Below are positions 1-8,172 of a DNA stretch of 38,076 bases, in pieces. The stretch covers positions 1 through 38,076 of the forward strand of contig CATWSG010000023.1 of the NCBI GenBank assembly GCA_958353395.1, read 5' to 3'. The notes under the pieces are model-generated. The model searched no databases, was not told the DNA's origin, and saw only the letters and a list, made by a program, of their open reading frames with translations. A program made the position numbers and the translations under genes. This DNA is from an uncultured Collinsella sp. (GTDB lineage: Bacteria; Actinomycetota; Coriobacteriia; Coriobacteriales; Coriobacteriaceae). How positions within the stretch are numbered: the first letter of the stretch is position 1; each line of letters opens with the position of its first letter.

Positions 1-261
1 TAATGGATGGAAACGGATGTTCTATCGGGACACACATTTTGTCCTATAAGCCTAAAACCAGCAGGTCAAAGCTAATTTTCGGGACCAAATACAAATCTGT
101 CGGCTCCCTCCTATAGCGCACTTTGCCACAGAAAAGTGCGAGACTTCGGTATGCGGTATCAAGCAATCGTTATTCGGGTCTTTAGGAATCCGCGTGATTA
201 AATACACGGCAATGGGTACATAGCCAGTACGGTAAGTCCCCGAGGCAGATTGGAGCCACGT
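1..261. other. Upstream region of hpf, no gene seen
   Basis: No convincing coding region. An inverted repeat with 8-base arms (CGCACTTT at 117-124 and AAAGTGCG at 133-140) lies in the likely leader of the hibernation factor gene. A TAAATA at about 199-204 could be a -10 element, but no good -35 partner is visible. Confidence 0.4.
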
Positions 262-846
262 ATGGATATCAAGGTTTCTGGACGCAAGACGACGGTAACC
301 GATGCTCTGCGTGCGCATGTGGATGAGAAGATCGGCGAGGCGCTCAAGGTTTTCGATATCGAGCCCATGACGGTCGACGTTGTACTTCGCTATGAGAAGA
401 ACCCCTCGAACCCCAACCCGGCAATCGTCGAGGTCACGGTTCGTGCCCGCGGTTCGGTGATTCGCGTTGCCGAGCACGGTGCAGATATGTACGCCGCCAT
501 CGACCTCTCCGCCGATAAGGTCACCCGCCAGCTGCGCAAGTTCAAGACCAAGGTCGTGGACAACCGCCAGGGCGGTGCCAGCGCCGCGGATGTCGCGCCG
601 GTCGAGCGCGTCGAGGATCTGGCCGACCTGCTGCTGCCCGAGGAGGAGGACGACCTGCTCGTCCGCGAGAAGGTTATCGACGTCACCCCGATGACTGAGG
701 AGCAGGCGCTGGTGCAGACCGATCTGCTCGGCCACGACTTCTACGTGTTCGAGAACGCGACGACCGGCCTTATCAATGTGGTGTATCACCGTAAGAATGG
801 TGGATATGGCATCATCAAGCCCCGCATCGAAACACTTGACGAGTAA
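262..846 (+). CDS. hpf: Ribosome hibernation promoting factor, long form
   Basis: Binds the 30S subunit in stationary phase and, in the long form, promotes 100S ribosome dimers. The 194-residue product has the N-terminal RaiA/YfiA fold (MDIKVSGRKTTVTDALRAHV, then basic and VEVTV segments), an acidic linker at about 120-135, and the C-terminal dimerisation domain with its typical VQTDLLGHDFYVFENATTG and VVYHRKNGGYGIIKPR stretches. Length and two-domain order match long HPF. An upstream in-frame TTG at 250 is possible, but GGAG at 252-255 places the start at ATG 262, which also fits the family N-terminus. Monocistronic; a strong terminator follows. Confidence 0.95.
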   Translation: MDIKVSGRKTTVTDALRAHVDEKIGEALKVFDIEPMTVDVVLRYEKNPSNPNPAIVEVTVRARGSVIRVAEHGADMYAAIDLSADKVTRQLRKFKTKVVDNRQGGASAADVAPVERVEDLADLLLPEEEDDLLVREKVIDVTPMTEEQALVQTDLLGHDFYVFENATTGLINVVYHRKNGGYGIIKPRIETLDE

Positions 847-850
847 AATA

Positions 851-872
851 CGTTAACTTGCATGAGTTAACG
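851..872. repeat. Perfect 8-base inverted repeat after hpf
   Basis: Arms CGTTAACT and AGTTAACG flank a 6-base loop, 4 bases after the hpf stop and directly before its terminator. It may be an upstream stem of the terminator or an operator for the next gene; the sequence does not decide. Confidence 0.5.
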
Positions 873-875
873 GTT

Positions 876-907
876 GGCGGCCATCCCATGCGGGTGGCCG
901 CCTTTTT
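876..907 (+). terminator. Rho-independent terminator of hpf
   Basis: GGCGGCCA pairs with TGGCCGCC, extended by CCC/GGG around an ATGC loop and followed by TTTTT. Confidence 0.85.
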
Positions 908-925
908 ACGTAAGGAGTCGCTTTG

Positions 926-1879
926 ATGGACAAGGCCGCATCTACCGGTCATTCGGACCGTTGCCGCATCGTCGTCGATACCTGCTGCGACTTTAGCCCC
1001 GAGGTCGCCGCGAACCTCGATGTCGATATCCTGGGTTTCCCCTTCATTATCGATGGCGAGGAGCGCACGGATGACATCTGGTCGAGCATCACGCCCAAGG
1101 AGTTTTACGACCGCATGCGCGCTGGTGCCCGCGTGTCCACCTCGGCTGTGTCGCTCGGTCGCTATATCGAGTTCTTTACCGAGTGCGCCAAAGAGGGCAC
1201 GCCCACGGTCTACCTGTGCTTTACCTCGGCGCTGTCGTCGAGCTACAACTCCGCGTGCCAGGCGGCAGATGCCGTGCGCGCCGAGTATCCCGATTTTGAG
1301 CTGTACGTGGTCGACAACGCTCTGCCCTGCGCGACCGGCGCGCTCTTGGCGCTCGAGGCCGTGCGCCAGCGTTCGGCGGGACTGACCGCCAAGCAGCTGG
1401 TCGATTGGGCAAACGAGGCAAAGACCTACGTCCACGGCTACTTTACGCTCGAGAGCTTCGACGCACTGGCTGCCGGCGGCCGCATTCCGCCCGCGGCGGC
1501 GCAGCTCACGGCAAAGCTCGACGTCAAGCCCGAGCTCTCCTACGACCTGGCCGGCTCGCTGTCGCTGATCGGCGTCAACCGCGGCCGCAAGAAGGCGCTC
1601 AAGTCCATCCTCAAGTCGTTCCGCGAGAACTACGTGCCCGATCGCACCATGCCCATCGCCATCATGACGGCCGATGCCGAAAAGGATGGTGACTGGCTCG
1701 AAGCCGCCATCCGCAAGGAGGAGGGTTGCGCCGACGTCACGATCATTCGCGGCTCCGTGGGTCCCACCGTCGGCTCGCACGTGGGCCCCGGCATGGTGGG
1801 CTGCGCGTTTTGGGGTAAGAACCGCGCCGACAAGGCGTCGCTTTCCGACCGTATCGCCCGCCGCGTGCGCGGTCAGTAG
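926..1879 (+). CDS. DegV family fatty-acid-binding protein
   Basis: Cytosolic lipid carrier of the DegV/FakB superfamily; some members present exogenous fatty acids to a fatty acid kinase. The 317-residue protein has the hallmark order: VVDTCCDFSPEVAANLDVDI at the N-terminus, the ligand-contact motif VSTSAVSLGRYIEFF near residue 70, LYVVDNALPCATGALLALEA near 130, and a C-terminal GSVGPTVGSHVGPG. ATG at 926 follows AAGGAG (912-917) with good spacing; a TTG immediately before it is the less likely start. No FakA-like kinase lies nearby, so a FakB role is unproven. Confidence 0.9.
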   Translation: MDKAASTGHSDRCRIVVDTCCDFSPEVAANLDVDILGFPFIIDGEERTDDIWSSITPKEFYDRMRAGARVSTSAVSLGRYIEFFTECAKEGTPTVYLCFTSALSSSYNSACQAADAVRAEYPDFELYVVDNALPCATGALLALEAVRQRSAGLTAKQLVDWANEAKTYVHGYFTLESFDALAAGGRIPPAAAQLTAKLDVKPELSYDLAGSLSLIGVNRGRKKALKSILKSFRENYVPDRTMPIAIMTADAEKDGDWLEAAIRKEEGCADVTIIRGSVGPTVGSHVGPGMVGCAFWGKNRADKASLSDRIARRVRGQ

Positions 1880-1977
1880 GCAAGCGCTGCGTCCGTAATC
1901 GCCCTCGACTCACAGCCCAAACGCTGGCACCGAGTATTCAACCTGGTAACAACACCCAACCCAAAAGGAAAGGTTTC

Positions 1978-3057
1978 ATGGCAAACAAGCTCTCCGTCGC
2001 ATTCATTGGCACCGGAATCATGGGTGCCCCCATCGCCGGCCACATTCTGGACGCCGGCTATCCCGTCACGGTCAACAACCGCACCAAGTCCAAGGCGGCG
2101 GCGCTTATCGAGCGCGGCGCCGTCTGGGCAGATACGCCGGCCGATGCCGCGGCGAACGCCGATGTCGTCTTTACCATGGTGGGCTATCCCTCCGAGGTCG
2201 AGGAACTCTACCTGGCGGGCGACGGCCTGCTCTCGTGCACTAAGCCCGGCGCGGTCTTGATCGACCTCACCACGAGCTCGCCCGAGCTTGCCCGTGACAT
2301 TGCCGAGGCCGCCCAGGTTTCTGGTCGCATGGCGTTTGACTGCCCCGTCACCGGCGGCGAGTCGGGCGCTATCGCCGGTACGCTCACGGCTATCGTGGGC
2401 GCTACCGAGAACGACATCGCGCCGGTCCGCGACATCCTTGCCACCTTTGCGGCCAACATCTGCTGCTTCGACGGCGCCGGCAAGGGCCAGGCTGCCAAGC
2501 TCGCCAACCAGGTGTCGCTGGGCGCCTGCATGGTCGGCATGGCAGACGCCATGGCATTTGCCGAGTTGAGCGGCCTTGACCTGGAGAAGACCCGCCAGAT
2601 GATCCTGGGCGGCACCGGCAAGTCCGGCGCCATGGAGAGCCTGGCTCCCAAGGCGCTCGACGGCGACTACAAGCCCGGCTTTATGGTCGAGCACTTTATC
2701 AAGGACCTGCGCTTGGCGCTCGCCTATGCCGACGACCGCGAGCTTGCGCTGCCCGGTGCCGACGTGGCCTTTACGCTCTACGACATGCTCGACGCCATCG
2801 GTGGTGCCAAGCTGGGTACCCAGGCCGTCACGGTCCTCTATAAGGAGGAGGCCGACGCCATCGCCGCCGGTCTGGACTGGTCGCAGTATCGTCCCGAGGA
2901 GCATGGCGCTCACGAGGACGGCTGCGGTTGCGGCGAGCATGGCGACGATCACGAGTGCGGTTGTGGCCACCACCACGACGAGGGCCACGAGTACTGCGGC
3001 GGCCACGGCCATGATGACGGCCACGAGTGCTGCTGCGGCCACCATCACGGGGAGTAG
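1978..3057 (+). CDS. GarR-type NAD(P)-dependent oxidoreductase with His/Cys-rich tail
   Basis: Member of the beta-hydroxyacid dehydrogenase family (tartronate semialdehyde reductase / 3-hydroxyisobutyrate dehydrogenase type). Visible are the dinucleotide-binding FIGTGIMGAPIAGHIL at the N-terminus, the substrate-loop CPVTGGESGAIAGTLTAIVG near residue 122, and GKGQAAKLANQV with the catalytic Lys near residue 170. The catalytic core ends near residue 300, the usual family length. It is followed by a 51-residue tail (309-359) with 14 His and 8 Cys in HHH, GHGH, CGC and CCC clusters, which is not part of the family. AAGGAAAGG precedes the ATG. It heads a tight run of four genes reaching 5297. The substrate cannot be read from sequence. 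Confidence 0.9.
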   Translation: MANKLSVAFIGTGIMGAPIAGHILDAGYPVTVNNRTKSKAAALIERGAVWADTPADAAANADVVFTMVGYPSEVEELYLAGDGLLSCTKPGAVLIDLTTSSPELARDIAEAAQVSGRMAFDCPVTGGESGAIAGTLTAIVGATENDIAPVRDILATFAANICCFDGAGKGQAAKLANQVSLGACMVGMADAMAFAELSGLDLEKTRQMILGGTGKSGAMESLAPKALDGDYKPGFMVEHFIKDLRLALAYADDRELALPGADVAFTLYDMLDAIGGAKLGTQAVTVLYKEEADAIAAGLDWSQYRPEEHGAHEDGCGCGEHGDDHECGCGHHHDEGHEYCGGHGHDDGHECCCGHHHGE

Positions 3058-3062
3058 CGCCC

Positions 3063-3491
3063 ATGAGCTGGACGTTCGTGGTGCTTGCGCTGGTGCTCTT
3101 TCTCTTTGCGATCTACATTGGCTTTTTGTGCGGCCAGTGGGCGTGCGAAAAGCGTGTCATCACCAAGCGCGACTACTGGATTGCCAACTTTGCGGGAGCG
3201 GCGGCAGTCGTCCTGCTGACCTGGGTGTTCTCACTGTTCCCGCTGGTGCAGTTTGCGCCGATCGGCTGGCTCGGCGGCTTTATCGCCGGCCTTAAGATGA
3301 GCTTTGGCGAGTCCGTCGGTCCGTGGCGCAAGCACGACGAGGTCTTTAACGTCAACAAGGCTCACCGTGCCGCCGCCGACGCGGGCGACGCCGAGGAACG
3401 CCGCCGTGCGCGTCGCAATGGCGCGGCCGATCGACAGCTCATCTCGGTCACCGATGACAGCAAGGGTGCTGGCAAGCACGCTAAGAAATAG
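3063..3491 (+). CDS. Small membrane protein of unknown function
   Basis: 142 residues. Hydrophobic segments at about 3-21 (FVVLALVLFLFAIYIGFL), 39-58 (AAAVVLLTWVFSLF) and 62-77, then a charged Arg/Lys-rich cytoplasmic tail. ATG 3063 was chosen because GGGGAG (3049-3054) sits 8 bases before it and the hydrophobic segment starts immediately. It begins 5 bases after the reductase stop and is probably co-transcribed. I do not recognise the family. Confidence 0.75.
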   Translation: MSWTFVVLALVLFLFAIYIGFLCGQWACEKRVITKRDYWIANFAGAAAVVLLTWVFSLFPLVQFAPIGWLGGFIAGLKMSFGESVGPWRKHDEVFNVNKAHRAAADAGDAEERRRARRNGAADRQLISVTDDSKGAGKHAKK

Positions 3492-3506
3492 TAAGAAGAG
3501 GTAACT

Positions 3507-4205
3507 ATGGCAGAAAACAAAGACGAACAGCTCACCGACGAGGAGCTGGCACAGCTTCAGCTGGCAGAGGAGAACGAGAACGCCGTCGACCGTCTGGTCA
3601 AGGAACTCGGCTGCCCCACGCGCCGCATCCGCCAGTTTGCCGCCCGCGTGCTGCACCTGCTTGCCGAGCGCGATCCGCAGCGCGTCGTGCCCTGCGTGCC
3701 CGCGCTGATCGAGGCGCTCGACCGCCCCGAGGCTCAGACCCGCTGGGAGGCCCTCGATGCCCTGACGGCGCTCGCCACCACCTGCCCCGAGCAGCTGGGC
3801 GATGCCTTTGAGGGTGCCGAGACCGCACTGTTCGACGAGATCTCCTCCACGCTGCGCTATGCTGCCTTCCGCCTGCTGTGCGTGTGGGGCGCCACGAGCG
3901 TCGAGCGTTCGCGCGAGGCTTGGCCCATCCTGGACGAGGCCATCCAGTGCTACCACGGCGACCTCGAGTATCGCGACATGCTCGGTTGCCTGTACGAGTT
4001 TGGCCAGGGCGAGATTGACGCCGAGGTCGCCGAGAAGCTCGCGCTGCGCCTTAAGTTCGACGCCGAGAACGGCAAGGGCAGCTATCTCAAAGCCCGTTCG
4101 AGCGAGATTTGCGAAATGCTTGTTAAACGCTTTGACCTTGATCTCTCCAAAAAGAAGAAGCGTGCTAGCGTTAAAAAATCTGACGACGCCGAAAACGAGG
4201 AGTAA
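3507..4205 (+). CDS. HEAT-repeat domain protein
   Basis: 232-residue, largely alpha-helical protein without signal peptide. Repeated helical pairs such as RRIRQFAARVLHLLAERDPQ, VPALIEALDRPEAQTRWEAL and FRLLCVWGATSV resemble HEAT/ARM repeats used for protein-protein contact. The N-terminus is acidic and the C-terminus is a basic KKKKRASVKKSDD segment. AAGAGGT precedes the ATG. It lies 15 bases after the membrane-protein gene and 6 bases before the dehydrogenase gene, so it is translationally close to both. Partner unknown. Confidence 0.75.
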   Translation: MAENKDEQLTDEELAQLQLAEENENAVDRLVKELGCPTRRIRQFAARVLHLLAERDPQRVVPCVPALIEALDRPEAQTRWEALDALTALATTCPEQLGDAFEGAETALFDEISSTLRYAAFRLLCVWGATSVERSREAWPILDEAIQCYHGDLEYRDMLGCLYEFGQGEIDAEVAEKLALRLKFDAENGKGSYLKARSSEICEMLVKRFDLDLSKKKKRASVKKSDDAENEE

Positions 4206-4211
4206 CAGATT

Positions 4212-5297
4212 ATGGCGCACGATGTAGTCCTGATTCCCGGTGACGGTATCGGTCCCGAGATTACGCAGGCCATGCGCCGCGTGGTCGAGGCCACCGGTGT
4301 CCAGATCAACTGGAACGTCCAGGAGGCCGGCGCCGGCGTCATGGACGAGTTTGGCACGCCGCTGCCCCAGCACGTGCTCGATGCGGTCGCCGAGACCAAG
4401 GTTGCCATCAAGGGTCCCATCACCACACCGGTCGGCACGGGTTTCCGCAGCGTTAACGTGGCCCTGCGCAAGCACTTCGACCTGTACGCCTGCGTGCGCC
4501 CCTGCCTGTCGCAGCCGGGCGACGGCTCGCGCTTCCGCGATGTCGACCTGGTTATCGTGCGCGAGAACACCGAGGACCTCTACGCCGGCATCGAGTTCGA
4601 TGAGGGCGCTGCCGAGGTCGAGGAGCTCTCGCAGCTCGTCGAGCGCTCGGGCCAGAAGACCTTCGCCGCTGATTCCGCCATTTCAATTAAGCCGATTTCC
4701 ATCGCCAAGAGCCGCCGCATTGTGGAGTATGCCTTTGAGTATGCCCGCCGCTGCGGCCGCAAAAAGGTGACGGCCGTGCACAAGGCCAACATCATGAAGG
4801 CGACCGACGGCCTGTTCCTGCGCGTGGCGCGCGAGGTGGCCGCCAACTATCCCGATATCGAGTTCAACGACAAGATCGTCGACGCCACCTGCATGGGTCT
4901 GGTCCAGAACCCCAACGACTTCGATGTCCTGGTGCTGCCCAACCTGTACGGCGACATCGTGAGCGACCTGTGCGCCGGCCTGGTGGGCGGCTTAGGCATG
5001 GCCCCCGGCTCCAACATCGGTGCCGACTGCGCCATCTTTGAGGCTACGCACGGCTCCGCGCCCGATATCGCTGGTCAGGATATCGCCAACCCCACGGCCG
5101 AGATCCTCTCTGCTGCGATGATGCTCGATCACCTGGGCGAGAACGACGCGGCCAATCGCATTCGCGCCGCCGTCTCTGCCACGCTCGACGAGGGCGAGCA
5201 GGTTACCGGTGACGTGCGTCGTGCCCAGACCGGCTCCGTTGAGGGCGCTGTGGGTACGCAGGCCTTTGCCGATGCCGTTATCGCTCACCTGGCCTAA
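4212..5297 (+). CDS. NAD-type isocitrate dehydrogenase (IDH/IPMDH family)
   Basis: Beta-decarboxylating dehydrogenase, 361 residues. Motifs: IPGDGIGPEIT at the N-terminus; FRSVNVALRKHFDLYACV, where the Ser-x-Asn and following Arg are typical of isocitrate rather than isopropylmalate enzymes; VIVRENTEDLYAGIEF; the VHKANIMKATDGLF region with the catalytic Lys; and DIVSDLCAGLVGGLGMAPG with the metal-binding Asp residues. Converts isocitrate to 2-oxoglutarate in the oxidative branch. GAGGAG overlaps the end of the preceding gene. Homoisocitrate or isopropylmalate dehydrogenase remain alternatives; no leuC/leuD-like neighbours are present. Confidence 0.85.
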   Translation: MAHDVVLIPGDGIGPEITQAMRRVVEATGVQINWNVQEAGAGVMDEFGTPLPQHVLDAVAETKVAIKGPITTPVGTGFRSVNVALRKHFDLYACVRPCLSQPGDGSRFRDVDLVIVRENTEDLYAGIEFDEGAAEVEELSQLVERSGQKTFAADSAISIKPISIAKSRRIVEYAFEYARRCGRKKVTAVHKANIMKATDGLFLRVAREVAANYPDIEFNDKIVDATCMGLVQNPNDFDVLVLPNLYGDIVSDLCAGLVGGLGMAPGSNIGADCAIFEATHGSAPDIAGQDIANPTAEILSAAMMLDHLGENDAANRIRAAVSATLDEGEQVTGDVRRAQTGSVEGAVGTQAFADAVIAHLA

Positions 5298-5309
5298 GGC
5301 ATGCACGCT

Positions 5310-5340
5310 GCAAACGCCTAAATAGTACTTAAGTGTTTGC
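5310..5340 (+). repeat. Inverted repeat after the isocitrate dehydrogenase gene
   Basis: GCAAACGCCTAA at 5310-5321 pairs with TTAAGTGTTTGC at 5329-5340 with two mismatches, just upstream of a second hairpin. Probably part of a composite transcript end. Confidence 0.4.
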
Positions 5341-5356
5341 GTATAACCTAAGAATC

Positions 5357-5390
5357 AATACGCCCGGCGCTCTGTCGGGCGTATTCTATT
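5357..5390 (+). terminator. Probable terminator of the 1978-5297 operon
   Basis: Perfect 9-base stem AATACGCCC / GGGCGTATT with an 11-base loop; the following U tract is weak (CTATT). Confidence 0.6.
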
Positions 5391-5423
5391 GCGGACTATG
5401 TTTCCTAACAAGGAGTAACTGAT

Positions 5424-6509
5424 ATGGGTCTGATTCAAAAGAAGGACGAGAAGGACGAGATCGACGGCATCCAGATCATCGAGCGCGGCGAAGGACCCGA
5501 CGGTGATGAGGACGAGAAGATCGATCTGGTCGCCGGTACGTCTGCCGAGCACATTGCTGCCGGTACGACGGCCGAGGAGGAGGACGCCCGCCTGGAGGCT
5601 CAGATTGCCGCGGATGCCGCTGACGAGAATCTGATGCCCGAGGAGCAGGACGAGGACGACGACTCCGACGAAGACGACCATACATCCAAGCACAAGAAGA
5701 CGATGATTGCCGCCTTTGTGGTCGCTATCGTGATCGCTGCGGTGGTCGGCTTCTTTATCGGCAACGGTGGTTTTGGCGGCAAGGGTGTTGGCTCGGCGAC
5801 CCTCACCGAGGACCAGCTCGATTCGACCGTGGCAAGCTATAGCTACAACGGCAAGAAGAGCGACATCACCGCGCGTGAGGCCATCGAGAGCCAGTACAGC
5901 CTCGACACCGTCAAAGATAGTGACGGCAACTATACTGCTCCTTCTGCCGACGTCATCCTGTCCTACGTGCGCAACAAGATCCTGCTGGATGCTGCCGAGG
6001 ACGAGGGCATTACCGTTTCTTCCAAGGAAATGAAGAAGTACGCCGAGGATTCCATCGGCACCTCCGACTACAAGACCATGGCCACGCAGTATGGCGTGTC
6101 CAAGGACCAGGCCAAGCAGATCGTCCGTCAGTCCGCGACGCTGCAGAAGCTCTACAAGAAGAAGGTGGGCGATAGCTCCGCAAGTATGCCGACCGCCCCG
6201 ACCGAGCCTTCTGACGGCAACGAGGAGACCGCGAGCAAGGACTACGCCGACTACATCATCAACCTTGCCGGCGACGAGTGGGATAGCGAAAAGGGTACCT
6301 GGAAGGACGCCGATAGCACCTACGCTAAGGCCTTCGCTGACGATGCCTTTACGGCCGATAGCGCTACCTATAAGCAGGCCATGACCGCCTATTACACCGC
6401 CTACCAGCAGTATTCCTCGCAGGCTTCGAGCGCCAGCTCCAAGTGGACCGAGTATGCTAACGGCCTCTACGCCAAGGCCAACATCAGCATCTACGGCCTG
6501 TTTGCGTAA
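5424..6509 (+). CDS. Membrane-anchored SurA-N-like chaperone/foldase
   Basis: 361 residues. A strongly acidic cytoplasmic N-terminus (1-90, with a run of Asp/Glu at 72-85) precedes one transmembrane helix at about 94-112 (MIAAFVVAIVIAAVVGFFIG). The outside part resembles the SurA/PrsA/trigger-factor helical domain: ITAREAIESQYSLDTV, VILSYVRNKILLDAAEDEGI, VSSKEMKKYAEDS, YGVSKDQAKQIVRQSATLQK. No PPIC-type isomerase domain is visible, so it may be a holdase rather than an isomerase. AAGGAG precedes the ATG. Monocistronic between two terminators. Confidence 0.75.
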   Translation: MGLIQKKDEKDEIDGIQIIERGEGPDGDEDEKIDLVAGTSAEHIAAGTTAEEEDARLEAQIAADAADENLMPEEQDEDDDSDEDDHTSKHKKTMIAAFVVAIVIAAVVGFFIGNGGFGGKGVGSATLTEDQLDSTVASYSYNGKKSDITAREAIESQYSLDTVKDSDGNYTAPSADVILSYVRNKILLDAAEDEGITVSSKEMKKYAEDSIGTSDYKTMATQYGVSKDQAKQIVRQSATLQKLYKKKVGDSSASMPTAPTEPSDGNEETASKDYADYIINLAGDEWDSEKGTWKDADSTYAKAFADDAFTADSATYKQAMTAYYTAYQQYSSQASSASSKWTEYANGLYAKANISIYGLFA

Positions 6510-6552
6510 AGAGTTGCACGGCTCATCGAGCATCTAGCCGATAGACAGCAAG

Positions 6553-6590
6553 TAGCCCGCCAGTACGGAAGTCGTTCTGGCGGGCTATTT
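6553..6590 (+). terminator. Terminator of the SurA-like gene
   Basis: Perfect 11-base stem TAGCCCGCCAG / CTGGCGGGCTA followed by TTTGCG. Confidence 0.8.
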
Positions 6591-6623
6591 GCGTTGAGAG
6601 CGTGATCGGCAGTTTAATTATGG

Positions 6624-6863
6624 CTATTCATCTTTAAGCCCAAAAAGACTATCGGCTTCATCGTCGGATATATATTCCAGTACATCGCCTGGTTGGCAGT
6701 CGAGTGCCCGGCATATCGCATCAAGAGTTGAAAAGCGCACGGCAGAAACCTTGCCCGTCTTGATGCGCGACATATTGACCTGGGAGATGCCCACGCGTTC
6801 CGCAAGCTCTTTGGATGAGATCTTGCGTTCGGCAAGCATGCGGTCGAGCCGCAGAATAATCAT
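6624..6863 (-). CDS. Small XRE-family (Cro/C1) transcriptional regulator
   Basis: 79-residue protein that is almost entirely a helix-turn-helix of the YozG type: MLAERKISSKELAERVGISQ, then VNMSRIKTGKVSAVRFSTLD and the classic CRALDCQPGDVLEYI end. Such proteins act as dimeric DNA-binding repressors. The AGGGGG ribosome site lies in the 9-base gap after the DUF2975 gene, so the two are one transcript. Association with a DUF2975 membrane protein is common in this family. The palindrome at 7534-7551 is the likely target. Confidence 0.9.
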   Translation of the reverse strand: MIILRLDRMLAERKISSKELAERVGISQVNMSRIKTGKVSAVRFSTLDAICRALDCQPGDVLEYISDDEADSLFGLKDE

Positions 6864-6872
6864 GGATTCCCC

Positions 6873-7511
6873 CTAGAGCAGCTCGTCATCTTGTTTTTGC
6901 AGGATATACCCGTAGCGGAAGATGCTGGCAATCAGGCAAATAATCAGGCCTGCAAAGAGCATAGAAGGCTCGAATAACTGGCCGGCGAACGCATCCGTAA
7001 AGCTGCCGCCAAATCCTGAGAGTATCATTCCCGTGATTACGGCACCAAGAAGCCTCACGGCAACGCCGCCGATAAGGAATAAATTTCCTACTCGACGAAG
7101 TGTCTGGTTACATTCAAGGTCAAAGGGCCTGCCTTCCTTTTCAATGTTGAAGAAAAACCTGCGCACGCTTATCGCGATGGTAAGCGCGAGACATGTCATC
7201 AAGAGGCTCCCTATGGCAGTGTGACCATCGTGTGCAACGAGCATAAGTGGGGCCTGCGCATCGGTACCGACGATAGCAAGGCACGGCCCTTCGCCGGCTT
7301 GAAGTTCTACGGATTGGAGACACGACCCTTGGGAGAGGCCAGGCAATATGAGTAGAAGGTCAATCGCAATGACTGCGAGAAGTCCCAGAGCGAGCGCGGT
7401 GGTAATGCAGATCGTGGCCCATTTGCAGATGCGAGCGAGCTTCCTCAGTTCGGCTATCGTCTGTTCGCGGCTGATGGTTTCATTCGATATAGATGCGTTT
7501 CGATGGACCAT
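6873..7511 (-). CDS. DUF2975 integral membrane protein
   Basis: 212 residues with four hydrophobic helices (around WATICITTALALGLLAVIAI, IGSLLMTCLALTIAISV, LFLIGGVAVRLLGAVITG and LFAGLIICLIASIFRYGYIL), the DUF2975/YoaS arrangement. Function unknown; it is usually paired with a small XRE regulator, as here. ATG 7511 was chosen over an upstream in-frame ATG because GGAGGGG sits directly before it. It is promoter-proximal in the pair. Confidence 0.85.
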   Translation of the reverse strand: MVHRNASISNETISREQTIAELRKLARICKWATICITTALALGLLAVIAIDLLLILPGLSQGSCLQSVELQAGEGPCLAIVGTDAQAPLMLVAHDGHTAIGSLLMTCLALTIAISVRRFFFNIEKEGRPFDLECNQTLRRVGNLFLIGGVAVRLLGAVITGMILSGFGGSFTDAFAGQLFEPSMLFAGLIICLIASIFRYGYILQKQDDELL

Positions 7512-7533
7512 AACCCCTCCAATCGGCGTTTTG

Positions 7534-7551
7534 TATGATACTTGTATCATA
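7534..7551. promoter_or_regulatory. Perfect palindrome, probable XRE operator
   Basis: TATGATAC-TT-GTATCATA, 23 bases upstream of the DUF2975 start and within its expected promoter. Its position suggests autoregulation by the small XRE protein; this is inferred from position and symmetry only. Confidence 0.6.
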
Positions 7552-7772
7552 TCAGAATTAACGATAAACGATAAATAATTACGGATAATGAGTAAGTAAT
7601 GATTGAAAACGATTAGCGTGAGCTATTAGCTCATTTTGGATGCTGGAGTTTGGCGCGCGGGGGATGAGGACAAATGCCAAAACTTCCCGTGATCGTTCCC
7701 GTGATTGCGCAAGCGCTCCATTGTGTTTCCCTAATTCATATGGGAAAACAGCTGCAAACGATTGCAAGTAAC

Positions 7773-7802
7773 CGGTTAACGGTCGAAAACTACCGTTCAC
7801 CG
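7773..7802. promoter_or_regulatory. Dyad of the CGGT-NAA-CGGT motif
   Basis: CGGTTAACGGT (7773-7783) and ACCGTTCACCG (7792-7802) form an inverted pair, 10 of 11 positions matching, separated by 8 bases. The same motif recurs before other sugar genes in the window. Confidence 0.5.
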
Positions 7803-7922
7803 ATAATCTCAAAACTGGTTCTAACTGGTATTAAGTCAAAAAGACCAATTCACATATCTTCACAATGACCTGCAATTTTTCTACACGCTATTTTTAGCCG
7901 CCCTGCGTTGTTTAGACACAGG

Positions 7923-7939
7923 AAAAGATCCGATCTTTT
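7923..7939. repeat. 17-base palindrome
   Basis: AAAAGATC-C-GATCTTTT, perfect arms. Possible operator upstream of the PTS promoter; factor unknown. Confidence 0.5.
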
Positions 7940-7990
7940 GCCAAAGCATTTCGAAACGGTTTCAAAACCGCAGGTAGAAGTGTTAACGAC

Positions 7991-8001
7991 CGGTAAACGG
8001 T
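7991..8001 (+). promoter_or_regulatory. CGGTAAACGGT motif upstream of the aga PTS promoter
   Basis: Direct repeat of CGGT with 7-base periodicity. Followed by CGATTTATCA, nearly the same continuation as the copy at 26728-26738. Confidence 0.45.
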
Positions 8002-8070
8002 CGATTTATCACCGTGAGCGGTGCAAAAACGTTTTACCGTATGAATCAACGAAAGCGACCTCTTCTGGGG

Positions 8071-8079
8071 TGATATAGT
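8071..8079 (+). promoter_or_regulatory. Extended -10 promoter of the aga PTS operon
   Basis: TGaTATAGT fits an extended -10 element (TGn then TATAAT-like); no good -35 is present, as is usual for this class. The GntR-type site lies about 20 bases downstream, a typical repression position. Confidence 0.55.
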
Positions 8080-8096
8080 GACAACAACACATCACG

Positions 8097-8125
8097 TGGT
8101 TACTACCAGTTTAGAAACCACTGGT
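8097..8125. promoter_or_regulatory. GntR-type operator pair upstream of the PTS operon
   Basis: TGGTTACTACCAG (8097-8109) and ACCACTGGT (8117-8125). The first is identical over 13 bases to the site at 12390-12402 before agaS. Half-sites TGGT/ACCA match those of NagR/DasR-type GntR regulators. Confidence 0.7.
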
Positions 8126-8172
8126 CTTCAAAGAACGCTTTCTAAGAAGCTTTAAGGGCGAGTGCCCGCTGG

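Noticed and set aside
52..789. Minus-strand open frame opposite hpf
   Set aside because: Mirror of hpf; no motifs or ribosome site.
7579..7868. Short open frames on both strands in the PTS control region
   Set aside because: No ribosome sites or family resemblance; they overlap multiple symmetric regulatory motifs.
7951..7964. TCGAAACGGTTTCA as a CcpA cre site
   Set aside because: Two mismatches to the cre consensus at fixed positions, and the symmetry centre is off; kept only as part of the control region.
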